This document shows, piece by piece, positions 48,183 to 58,591 of a stretch of DNA of 64,000 nt. The notes beneath the pieces are model-generated. The model ran no database searches. It worked only from the letters and a program-made list of their open reading frames with translations, and was not told the origin of the DNA. Source of the stretch: Sipunculus nudus (Eukaryota; Annelida; Sipuncula; Golfingiida; Sipunculidae); contig CM049313.1 in the NCBI GenBank assembly GCA_026874595.1, positions 30,748,008 through 30,812,007 on the forward strand, given 5' to 3'. Position 1 is the first letter of the stretch, and every line of letters begins with the position of its first letter. Made by a program: the position numbers and the translations under genes.

Positions 48183-49117
48183 CCCTCACAGTACTGTCAA
48201 GGTCAAGTCACAAAAGTGTTTTTTTTAGTTACATCATTTGCTAGCTTGAGTGATAGTATTGGAACTTTTCATTGGATTAAATTCAAATTCAGTTTTAAGC
48301 ATTTGACTCCCCTAAACTTTATTGACCTTTATTTCTAGCACTTTTTCATTCCGACCACTTACCTTGTTCCACTGAAATGCTTTATTAAGCATATTGAGGC
48401 ATTGTAGGCAGGTGCCCTATAGTAATCAGATTCCTCAATTCCATCTGTCTTAATGTCCATCACATGCTTTATCTCAAGAACTATTCAAGCAATTGCCAGT
48501 AGAGGTTTATTGAAGAATAATACCCATGAGAGTACGTGTATGTGCGCTATAAAATTTAAGACTTTTCAGAAGTGTCATATGGTCCAAAGGCAGCAGTGTT
48601 GGAATTCCTTTGATAAGCATGGTCTCAAGAATTGTACCAGCCATTAAAATTTGCCTTAAGATTGACACCAATAAGAGTATTGTGCCCTCAAATTTCAGTC
48701 CCTTATGAATCCAGTGTGGCCTCCATGCAGTAATTTGAATTTCTTTTATGACCATTATCTCAAAAAGCATTTAAGTAATTTCTGTGAAGAATTTAATGAA
48801 GACAGACACCCATGAGAGGATGTGTGCTATCAAATTGGAAATACAATATGATTGTTTTAAAGAAAATGGCAGTGGTCCATTTGAGATAATATGCAGTGAT
48901 AAATTTCAGACCAATCCAAAAAAGTCAAGCAGCAGGGGTCGTTTAGTGTCAGAGTAATTTCTAGTTTCATGTTAGTATCAACAGTTGTGATACATGCCAG
49001 GGTAGGTCAGTGCCAGGATAGGCCAGTGCTTAAACAGGTCATTGGTCTCCAGCCCCAGCCTCTTGCTCACTCTCGGGATTACATGATAATGTGAGCAGAC
49101 TTGTTTGATTCATTTTT
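48183..49117 (+). repeat. Diverged tandem repeat and unassigned sequence
   Basis: 'atctcaagaactattcaagcaatt' type text recurs at 48473, 48610 and 48755, each followed by 'acccatgagag' or similar, suggesting an old repeat of about 140 bp. No gene seen. Confidence 0.45.
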
Positions 49118-49330
49118 TAGCTCAGCTGACCATGAGTCATCTGAGCTATAGTCTTGGTCCATCCGTCTGTCCGTTCATTAGACTGGCACGTTTTGAAATT
49201 GTTAGACCTACGAATCCAAATTCAGGGTACTGTTAGATGTCCCCAAGATCTCCTACCAAACCGAAAACTGGGTCACTACAACTTCGCTTCTTTGAGAAGT
49301 TGAGGAAAAACCACCTACATTGATTTTTTT
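49118..49330 (+). mobile_element. Family A 5' fragment
   Basis: TAGCTCAGCTGAC hairpin at 49118, then 'ggcacgttttgaaa' and 'gatgtccccaagatctccta'. It is truncated where family B sequence begins. Confidence 0.6.
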
Positions 49331-49756
49331 ACAAGCGAACAAGTAATTTTCGATTCTTCTAGCTTATAAACTGTTTTATGATGAAACTGTTAAGCTGATT
49401 GGTTTAAATTTTATAAGAATTATTGTATGGTAGGGTTCTGTCAGTTTTATAAGAATAGATTGGGTAAATGCAGCTTTAAAAAAGTAGTGTAGCCAATTGA
49501 AAAAGGCTTTCTGTGTTTGAAAACAGATTTGACAACATGCCCAGTTTCAGCAGCCAAGTCGAGAGGTCACTCAGTACAACCAGGTTGGGTCCAGACATCA
49601 CCATGGCAACTGACCTGGCTCTGTCTGGTGTCTAGACAATGTGTCTAGACTTCTAGACACAGCATCTAGACGTCTAGACACAATGTCTAGATGCAGAATG
49701 CTCAGATTATTGGAACTATAGCTTTCAACTGTTTGACAAAACTTGGTTTGCATTTT
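49331..49756 (+). repeat. Family B interior with GTCTAGAC cluster, copy 3
   Basis: Third copy of the 3327-3612 segment. The cluster at 49628-49692 is the longest, with about six TCTAGA sites. Confidence 0.6.
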
Positions 49757-51491
49757 TAGCGAATCTGGTTTATCATCAGATCACATGTGAACTGCTGCGC
49801 CCTCATTTTTGGTTGACCTCTGACCTTTCCTCGCTGCCCAGTGTCCATTTGTATGTCTGTTTCCACATATAAACCCAACATATCTCGGGAACCGTTTTAC
49901 CGATCAGGCTAAAAATTTTGCACAAATGTAGCCCTTTGATAGCTTTATAATATACACTAAAAATGGCTGCGCCACCTGCAACCATTTTTGCACAGCGTCC
50001 ATCTGTTCATCTGCCTTGGGATAAAATCACTCATATCTCTGCATTGGTTGGACATTCTTGACTTTATGACAGGGGGCGCCACCTACATTCACATTAAGAC
50101 TACAGACATCCAAGCTCATATCTCTAAAACTGTCTGACCGATTAGGCCAAAATTTTGCATATATATAGATCTCACATAGCTCTTCATCATACGCAAAACT
50201 GGTGGCGCCACCTGCAACCTATTTTGCAAAGCGTCCATCTGTTCATGTGCTTTGGGATAATATCACTAATATTTCGGCAGTGGTTTGACCTATCCACCTG
50301 AAATTTTGCAGGTTTATACATCCTTGACAGCTTCCTCGATTTTATGACAGGTGGCGTCACCTACATTCACATTTATGCTGCAGACGTCCAAGCTCATATC
50401 TCAGGAACCCCGACTATTGGGTAAAAATTTTGCAGATGTATAGATCTCATATAGCGCTTCATCATACACAAAACTGGTGGCCCAACCTGCAACCATTTAA
50501 GCACAGTGTCCATCTGTTCATTTGCCTTGGGATAATACCACTCATATCTCGGCAGTGGTTTGAGTTATCCACCTGAAATTTTGCAGGTTTATACATCCTG
50601 GACAGCTTTCTCGATTTTATGACAGGTGGCGCCACCTACATTCACGTTCATTCTGCAGATAACCAAACTAATATCTCGGGATTCGTTTGACCGAATGGGC
50701 CAAAATTTTCATGTGTATAGATCTCACATAGCTCTTCATCAAAGCCAAAACTGGTGCCACCTGCAACCATTTTTGCGCAGCGTCCATCTGTTCATCTGCC
50801 TTGGGATAAAATCACTTATATCTCTGGAGTGGTTTGACTTATCCACCTGAAATTTTGCAGGTTTATACATCCTGGACAGCTTTCTCGATATTTTATGACA
50901 GGTGGCACCACCTCCATTCACGTTTATCTGCAGATATCCAAGCTTTTATCTCGGGTACCGTTTGACCGACAGGGCCATAATTTTGCATGTCTATAGATTT
51001 CACATAGCTCCTCATCATAGGCAAAACTGATGGCGCCACCTGCAACCATTAATGCACAGCGTTCATCTTTTCATCTGCCTTTGGATAAAATACTCATATC
51101 TCAGCAGTGGTTTGACCTATCCACCTGAAATTTTGAAGGTTTAAACATCCTGGACAGCTTCCTTGATTTTATGACAGGTGGCGCCACCTACATTCACGTT
51201 TACGCTTCAGACATCCATGCTAATATGCAACACACCTCACTTAATCCATGCCTCACTTCACCCGTCCCACTCTGATTTCGGCGGAAACACGTAGTCGCTT
51301 GTCGACTACCCGTGTTCTAGTTTTAAAATGTCCTAGTCTGAAACTTGCAGGTCCGAAACGTCCATTTTGCTAAAATCATAATGACTAAGGTAGATATGCA
51401 GGACGTGAGGGGATCAAAATTAAATTTTAAAAATAAACCTCCATTCATACTCCCAAACTTTGCACAGGTTCGCATTAAGCCTGTAGGCCTT
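49757..51491 (+). mobile_element. Family B element with 275-bp tandem repeats
   Basis: Starts TAGCGAATCTG and ends GCACAGGTTCGC (51462), a slightly damaged AGGCCTGTAGGCCT, then a T-run. The middle, 49975-51200, is a tandem array: anchor 'accatttttgcacagcgtcc' at 49981, 50217, 50492, 50766, 51046 (spacings 236, 275, 274, 280), with GGTGGCGCCACC in most units. Confidence 0.65.
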
Positions 51492-51930
51492 TTTTTTACT
51501 TAATTTTTTACCAGAAGTATTCTCATATATTTTTCATATATACTTGCCAGAAATTAAGTCTGTTAAATGTATATTTTTAAGTTATGGGCCTGAACATAAT
51601 GGACTATGTAAAAAATAAGAAAAAATGATTTTACTCACGTAATAAAGAAAATTTTTGAAGCTAGAGACTTTTTTCCAAGTATATAACTTTGTTTAAGTAA
51701 GATTCAGTTGTATACCGCTAATTAGATATGTATTTTGTAAATTTTTATATTTAGTTATTAGCATAAAATAAAATCAGTACCTTAAATTTGGCCCAACTTT
51801 GACCAGAGCACTTTTTTTCCGGTGAGTACTGTTGATTTAATTTTCAAAGCATGTTAACGTAAGTATTTATTTTGTTTAAATCTGAAATTTGAAAATAAAA
51901 GCTTGAAAATTAGGCTTGTTATTGAATTTT
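51492..51930 (+). repeat. Family A interior fragment
   Basis: Matches about 31140-31500 ('gttatgggcctgaacataat', 'cttaaatttggcccaacttt'). Lacks both termini. Confidence 0.5.
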
Positions 51931-53164
51931 TAGCTCAGCTGACTATAAGTCATCTGAGCTATAGTCGTGGTCCATTGTCCATCGTCCATCTGTCCGTCCG
52001 TGTGTCTGTTTGTAGATGTGGCACTTTTGACACCGTAAAACCTAGGATTCCAAAATTCGGCATAATGTTAGATATCCCCAAGATCTCCTAGCAAGCGGAA
52101 AACTGGGTCTTTGCGACTTTGTTCCTTTGAGAACAAATTTCACAATTTTCACAGCATGTGCACATAAGGATTTAATCCGTTAAAATCTGTAATTTGAAAA
52201 TAAAAGCTGCAAAATTAGGCTAGTTTTTGTATTGTTTTTGGAGGCTCTTGTTGTATTCCCTTACATTGTCAAGCAGTACACTTTGGTGCTGTAGGTCATC
52301 CAGTGCAGCTCTCTATGCTCCCCAGGCTGTTCGTATCATGTTATGCAATCCCGTCACTAGGGCAAGCCCTCTCTTCACTTAGTTGAGCTTGATCAGGCTG
52401 TCAAGCTGTTAATGCAGTTAATACCATACCACAGGGAGCCTTTCTCTCTGGTACCCCCCCCCCCAATGTTGTTGACAGACCTGTACTATGAACTAGATGA
52501 ATCTTAAAATTAACATTTTTTTTTCAGCAACGAGTAGTTACAACGGAGACCCCTCCCCACCCACCCCTTCAATACACAGGACTAATAAACAAGATGAATC
52601 TTATAATTTAAATGTTAAATTCTTTTTGATTAGACTTGGACAATTTTGATTTTTTTTTTAATTTCAGGAATTTTTTCCTAATATTCAAATGTGATAAAAT
52701 ATTAGGATCTAATTTAAGTGCTAACTGACAAGATTTAAGAAGATATAAATACTTTGTAGCATTTCATTCATATCTCTTAAAGTTGGTGGGGCCTAGGTGT
52801 GAATAACACTGTTTTAGTATTAAAATTAGGAACATTGGTCAAACTTTGTGGGATAAATTTTAAACTCATATGGCCATATATTTAATTTTTGAAAACTTAA
52901 TTACCTTCAGACATTATTTGTTTATGAAATGTTACTTTTATATAACACTTACAGTAGGCCATTTTTTTCCCTTGGTGCATCACTAAATGGTTTATCTCAT
53001 ATCCATTATTCTATAATTTACAGAGTTTCATTTCAGAAGGGCCATTTTTCTCATAGCTTTTCTTATGATAATATACATGAAAAAACAAAAGAAATAAAAA
53101 TATTTTGCAGTTACTAATATTTTCCAAAATTTAGCTGAGCGATGTGACCCATGGGTCCCTTGTT
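51931..53164 (+). mobile_element. Family A element, short copy (1.23 kb)
   Basis: TAGCTCAGCTGAC hairpin at 51931. Ends TAGCTGAGCGATG, GACCCATGGGTC, CCTTGTT. The right end cuts into an open minus-strand frame at 53165. C tract 52454-52464. Confidence 0.65.
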
Positions 53165-53929
53165 TGACTCAGGGGTCCACTGCAGTCCATTTTCCTGGTC
53201 AAACTTTAGAATATATGAACGGGTGTCTTTGTTTGGCAGCAAGTCAGACATGTCAACAAACTTGTTTTCCCATATTTTTTCCTTAACTTTATCAGACAGG
53301 TGTAGACCTAAGGCTAATGGAATGATTTGCACGACATCGGGAGCTGGCATGGCACTAGTAGGTTGATGCAGCGTAGGTTGTGTTTGGTTGGTGTCAGCAC
53401 TTGGCACAGGCGGAAAGGGCCAGGCACTGGCTGCCGTGACCGATATGTCTCTTAGTGGTGTTTGTGTGCGAGTTCAGAGTTTTGCCTACCTGTGATGCCA
53501 GCGCATGTTCCTTGTGTCATTGCTGCAACTGGTGGTGGCGCTATTTGGACAAGGACTGGGTTGTTGGGAGGCTGGTGAGAGCTGGGAAGTACCACAGTAC
53601 TGTTTAATCTGTGGTCGATGAGAGGCGTCATACTGGCAAATCACATGTTCATTTGTTCTGCGAATTATGGAGTTGGCGGCGCAGTGAAGAGGGATGCCTA
53701 TGTTGGCTGGGTGGTCGGAGATAGCGAAGGCGGTGCAGTGACTGCGGCTGCAGCCTGTGTTGATGGAGTTGACTGGGATTCCGTAGCCACTTCCTCAGCA
53801 GGGACAGACGAGCTTGCTGCGACTGTGTTCCTGCCGGTGTCTCGGGAAAGTCGCCTCCTGACACTCCTGGAGGGGGTAGAGATAGAGTGTATGAGGCGTT
53901 TTGGTGCCCTTCTGGACCTGGGTGGCATC
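53165..53929 (-). pseudogene. Broken coding region of an unidentified, possibly mobile-element protein
   Basis: Three open minus-strand pieces in different frames. (1) 53929-53698: splice acceptor TTTACAG (AG at 53931-53930) then MPPRSRRAPKRLIHS, a basic start followed by a Ser/Thr/Pro/Ala-rich stretch, stop TAG. (2) About 53640-53490: MTPLIDHRLNSTVVLPSS and a proline-rich tail ending at a donor-like CAG|GTAGG. (3) 53473-53165: TAASAWPFPPVPSADTNQ, then a conserved-looking LALGLHLSDKVKEKIWENKF and VDMSDLLP. Piece 3 recalls low-complexity-plus-helical proteins often seen next to tyrosine-recombinase or DIRS-like elements in invertebrates; that is from memory and weak. The frame is cut at 53165 by the 3' end of a family A element. 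Frames might also be joined by small introns. Confidence 0.4.
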
Positions 53930-54280
53930 CTGTAAAAAAATAAGTGTAGAAAAAAGGGGGAAACACTGTCATGATATGTACTAATCAGAATATGTATGAT
54001 ATAAAGGCGAGCAATTGGCTCCATTGAACGCAATTGGCAAACATTGACAACTTTTTTATTAACCTTTTGCATTGTGCATGTTTCACAAAAAGGATCCATG
54101 CAGAGCATGTCATGCCCGGAGGCATGGAGCAAGGCAAAATTGTATATATGGCAACATTTGATCTGGTATACCAAATTGCAACTTTATGGCAACTTGCTTA
54201 TGGATCCTGAAACGCACTGAGTGCGCATAGCATTAGGAACCCATGTAGAGCATGTCATGCTTATCAGCATGGAGCAAGAA
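53930..54280. other. Unassigned spacer
   Basis: Contains two diverged copies of 'gagcatgtcatgc..gcatggagcaag' (54104 and 54247). No gene seen. If the minus-strand region is a gene, this is its upstream intron. Confidence 0.35.
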
Positions 54281-55831
54281 ACCTGTGAGCTCATGCGATG
54301 GTGTGGCGTCGTCCGTCGTCTGTACGTTAACCCATACTATCTTGAAAACGGCAAGAGTAAGCATCACCAAATTTTATGCAAAAAATTAATCATCTAAAAA
54401 AACTCTATCGGATTTTGCTTATTTTTAACGAACCTGTGAGCTTATGTAATGGTGCGGCGTCATGTGTCGTACGTCGTGTGTCGTGCGTCATCTGTAGTTA
54501 ACCATAGCTATCTCAAAAACAGCAGGAGCTAGCATCACCAAAGTTATTGCAAATAATCAGTCATCCAAAAAACTATATCGGATTTTGTTTATTTTTTTTC
54601 TTACTGCATTTTCTTAGATTTTATAGGGAAAAAGCTAAAAAAAAAAGCTTTAAAAATCTTCTTCTCCGAAACTGTCCAGCCACGTCCTATATTTCACAGA
54701 AATGATCCCTGGAACAATCTCTCTCAAGTTTGTTCGAATGGTTCCAGTTCGGAGATTTTTGGCCGAGTTACAGGAGGTTGAACTTTTTCATCTGTCCAAA
54801 AAAAGCATATTAAAATTTAAATATCAGAAACAGCTGGAGCTATCATCACCAAATTTTATGCCAATGTTGGTCACATAGGTCGTATCTGAAATTGAGGTAT
54901 TGGTGGCGCCACCTGCATCGGCTTTTTTTGTACGGGGTCATCAGTGCCTGTATTACACTGAGGGCTACAAAAAACTTCTTCTCTGAAACCGTATGGCCAA
55001 AATGTTTAATATCGCACAGAAATGATCCTAGGGTAGTGCTTTCTGAAGTTTGTTCAAATGGTCTCTTTTCAGTGACTTTTGGCTAAGTTATGGGAAGCTG
55101 AATTTAGTCATATGCCATAACAGCCCATTTTAGTTCAGTGGCTACAAAGATCTTCTTCTCAAAAACCACTGGGCCAATTTCTTAAATCTCACACATTTAT
55201 TATCCTCAGATGTTGATAATTCAAGTTTGTTAAAGTTTTTGTTTACTGCTTTTTGGCTAAGTTACAGGAAGCTGAACTTAGCCAGTTTGCTGTATCTTCC
55301 TATATGAGTTATAAACCTGTAAAACGTTTTTCGACTGTTGCCACTGAAGCCAGTTTGTTAAATATTTTACAAGAATAATCCCTACAATAATTCTTATAAT
55401 AATTGTCATTAATGGTTCCACATGAATGATTTTTGGCTGAATTATGGAGATTGAATGGAGTCATTTTACCATATATGTTAGCTGTGTGATGCTGTTACAT
55501 CTAGCCTGGCACCAGTTTATCAGCATCTATTACATCATGCCACTAGACATTTATATTTCAGGTTATCTTTGGTTAATATTAACAAAGTTTTTTTAAAAGC
55601 ATTAAAAAATTAGATTTATGATTTAAGTTATTCATCATACCAGGCAATGGGATATTCATGGATATTCAGCTCTCTGTGGCTATATAAATACAACTGTACA
55701 TGGATTATAAATTATTGGTATCCCTACTTAACTTAATTCAAGAATTTGCAATCAATGAGATATATCTGTATTTTAATTTTGCATTCAGTATGCATCTGTA
55801 ATAATTTAACATGTATTCCTGATTTCATTTT
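54281..55831 (+). repeat. Family B copy (two 5' ends, interior)
   Basis: AACCTGTGAGCTCATGCGAT at 54286 and TAACGAACCTGTGAGC at 54426, then the same sequence order as 494-1870. Includes the unfilled site (AATGATCCTAGGG) of the 26014-27887 transposon. No 3' terminus. Confidence 0.6.
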
Positions 55832-56550
55832 TAGCTCAGCTGACTATAAGTCATCTGAGCTATAGTCGTGGTCCATTGTCCGTCGGTCCGTCCGTCCGTC
55901 CGTCCGTCGGTCTGTCCGTAGATGTGGCACATTTTGAAACCGTAAGACCTAGGAATCCAAAATTCGGCATAATGTTAGATGTCCCAAAGATCTCCTACCA
56001 AGCCGAAAAACTGGGTCTTTGAAAAATTAAGGAAAAACCTCAATGTTTAATTAAAAACCTATTTTCACACTTCAGGACTGCCTAATATCAAAACCACTCA
56101 TCTGTTTTTCCTCATATTTACCATAAATATTCCTCTATATAGTTTCTATGCACATGCCAGAAATTAGGTATGTATTTTATCATTTAAAAAGGTTATGGGC
56201 CCAAACATATTGCACTTTGTAAAAAATCATAAAAAATATTTGGTCACTTAACACACAAAATTGTTAAAGCTAGGGACTTTTTTTCAGTAATATAACTTTA
56301 ACTAATCAAAATTATAATTGTATACCCAAAATTAGATCAAAATCTTTTAAATTTTTTAAAATATTAGCAAAAATATATAAAACTGGTACCTTAAAATTTG
56401 CCCAAATTTGACCATGGCACTTTTTTTCTCATAAGTATATTTAACTTATTTTTCACAGCAGGGATACGTGGATTTAATCTGTTGAATTCTGAAATTTGAA
56501 AGTAAAAGCTTAAAAATTATTCTTATTATTGAAGTTTTTCAGATGCTCTA
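55832..56550 (+). mobile_element. Family A 5' fragment
   Basis: TAGCTCAGCTGAC hairpin at 55832 and about 700 bp matching 30821-31510. The 3' part is missing. Confidence 0.6.
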
Positions 56551-56814
56551 ATGTAATTGCATTTTGTATATCCAAGACCCCACTCTTGCCCACTACAGCC
56601 TTGCCTAGGTAACCTTATTAGTGATGCAGCACTGGCATTACACCCCTGCTGCATTAAACATATACTTATTCTCATGGGCCCTAACCTAACACCCCCCCCC
56701 CCCACTAACTAGAAATCAAAGTAACACTTACTAATGACTGTTAAAGTGTAGTTTCATGTAACCAATAATAAATTTACCTTTTTTAATGTATTACTCTGTC
56801 TGTCTGTCTGTCTG

Positions 56815-56863
<49 letters not shown>

Positions 56864-57040
56864 GATCGATGCAATGAAACGAACAATATTCACGTGTATG
56901 GCTAAATTAAGGATTTATTTTATTTTTATATATTTAAGTCATGAAGTACTTGAGTCTCGGGACCTATGCACAGTAGTCATTTGGATTCATAATGACTGCA
57001 GACGGGATCTGGATTTATAATTTCTACCATAACGTGAACA
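56551..57040. repeat. Spacer with C tract and (TCTG)n(TC)n(CA)n microsatellites
   Basis: C12 at 56692-56703; TCTG repeats 56795-56815, TC 56817-56847, CA 56847-56863. The remainder is unassigned; no gene. Confidence 0.8.
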
Positions 57041-57144
57041 AATATATATATATATATATACATTATATATATATATATATATACATTATATATATTATAT
57101 ATATATAATATATATATATACATATATATATATTATATATATAT
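57041..57144. repeat. (TA)n microsatellite, left flank of LTR element
   Basis: TA runs with ACATTATA interruptions. TA sequence continues beyond the other end of the LTR element at 63811, so the element entered this microsatellite. Confidence 0.9.
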
Positions 57145-57877
57145 TGTTACGGTCCCTTTTCACACCGAACAACTCCGGCCGAACCGTAACACATATGCTC
57201 AGACACGTTCTCTTCAAATGAATACGTAACCAAAATATGGGTGCAAAAACAGTACTATATTCCTATATCACAATATTTACATTCGTACACAAATAATATA
57301 ATAGTCAATACATAACGTAATTCATAACCAAGTCTCTGAAGAAAAACTGAGTCTCTAAATAACGAACTGTTACGAAATACTTAACTGAATCCGGTAAACG
57401 AGAAACTGAAGTCCATCATCAACACATAATTCGGGCACACACAAAACTGAAGTCCTGTATTAATCCATGTGGCACCAAACAAACATAAAGTCTCTCCTCT
57501 TCCTAAATAATAAAGTTCATGGCGTGGTTCATGGCATTCCGTGGGCTTGGGGACCAAGAGCCCACGGTCACGGTCCCCGGGGAAAATAGCAACGTGGCGA
57601 ACAAAGTCGATAGTCCCGCCTCGTACAGCAGGCGAGTTCGTTTTATAGGCTTTCAACAATGGGTGGAAACCGCAGAAGTTTGTGGTTTTGCTTGAAAGAA
57701 ACGATAGCGCCGTCAGAACTGCAAAACCAGTACTGAATGGTTCCAGAATAGTTTTTATGTTTCTCAAAGCGCGTCAGTAGTCACTGATAGCGGGGTGGAT
57801 CCATAAGCGTGGAAACGGGGGCGGCCACACCACTTCGTGGCGCCATCCTCCGATGCCCGGGTGACGTCCATGCAACA
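57145..57877 (-). repeat. 3' LTR
   Basis: Matches 63077-63810. TATAAAA at 57641-57647 (minus). The long minus-strand frame inside it (57381-57767) is broken in the other LTR and is not judged a gene. Confidence 0.92.
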
Positions 57878-57890
57878 CCCCCACCCTTAA
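57878..57890 (-). other. Polypurine tract
   Basis: In element sense TTAAGGGTGGGGG directly before the 3' LTR: a purine-rich plus-strand primer with one T. Confidence 0.7.
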
Positions 57891-58111
57891 AAGGAAGAAG
57901 GTAAGGAGAGCAAGGCATTAGCACTGTATGACGAGTATATGAGTAGTTTGACATCTGAAGCATTAGTTTATGCTTCTTACAGCTAATTAATTATCATCAT
58001 CACAAATAGTATAATCAGCAATATCTTAATACATGTAATATATGTAATACAACTCTTCCAAAGAACAGAACATATCCGTGGCTATAACAAGAGTCAATCA
58101 TCAGATCAAAA
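57891..58111 (-). other. 3' untranslated region of the LTR element
   Basis: About 220 bp between the RNase H stop and the polypurine tract. No ORF seen. Confidence 0.6.
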
Positions 58112-58591
58112 TTAATGACGCCTTGATAACGTATCAGCGATTATGTTATCGGAGCCCTTGATGTGTTTGATAACTAGGTTAAACTCTGACAGGGCTAGAC
58201 TCCATCTCATTAATCTCTGATTATTATTCTTCATCTTATGAAGAAATGTTATGGGATTATGATCTGTATAAACAGTTATATCATAAGGCGAAGAGCCCAA
58301 ATATACTTCAAAGTGCTGTAACGCCATCAATAGTGACAGAGTTTCCTTTTCAATAGTAGAATAATTCTTTTGATGAGGTAAAAATTTCTTTGAATAGTAG
58401 CAAACCGGATGACTTATGTTAAAGTCATCGTCTTGGATGAGCACAGCGCCTACATCGCAATCGCTGGCATCCGTCATGAGAGAAAACGGTTTATCAAAAT
58501 TTGTAGCCTGTAACACAGGAGCACTTTGTAATATAGCTTTGGCTCTTTCAAAAGCATTTTGACAGTTTTTATTCCAATGGAATTTTCTGTC
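58112..58591 (-). CDS. RNase H part of pol (frame-shifted from RT)
   Basis: Degrades the RNA strand during reverse transcription. From the first internal Met (58516) the 134-residue frame has TDASDCDVGAVL (Asp16), STIEKETLSLL (Glu58), VYTDHNPIT (Asp85) and NIIADTLSR (Asp128), the four carboxylates of Ty3-type RNase H. The open frame runs upstream to 58591 without needing a Met and is the direct continuation of the RT connection region. It is +1 relative to the RT frame, with the break at a seven-base A run (minus strand, 58593-58599); a run of six would keep one frame. That looks like a 1-base insertion or a sequencing error, not a known -1 recoding site. It ends the coding part of the element. 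Confidence 0.88.
   Translation of the reverse strand, partial: DRKFHWNKNCQNAFERAKAILQSAPVLQATNFDKPFSLMTDASDCDVGAVLIQDDDFNISHPVCYYSKKFLPHQKNYSTIEKETLSLLMALQHFEVYLGSSPYDITVYTDHNPITFLHKMKNNNQRLMRWSLALSEFNLVIKHIKGSDNIIADTLSRRH

Noticed and set aside
53618-53935. 105-codon plus-strand frame
   Set aside because: It overlaps the minus-strand remnant, which has a splice-like acceptor and more protein-like composition. No similarity recognised for the plus frame.
57381-57767. 128-codon minus-strand frame in the LTR
   Set aside because: It lies wholly in the LTR across the TATA box and is split in the other LTR by small differences. No domain seen.
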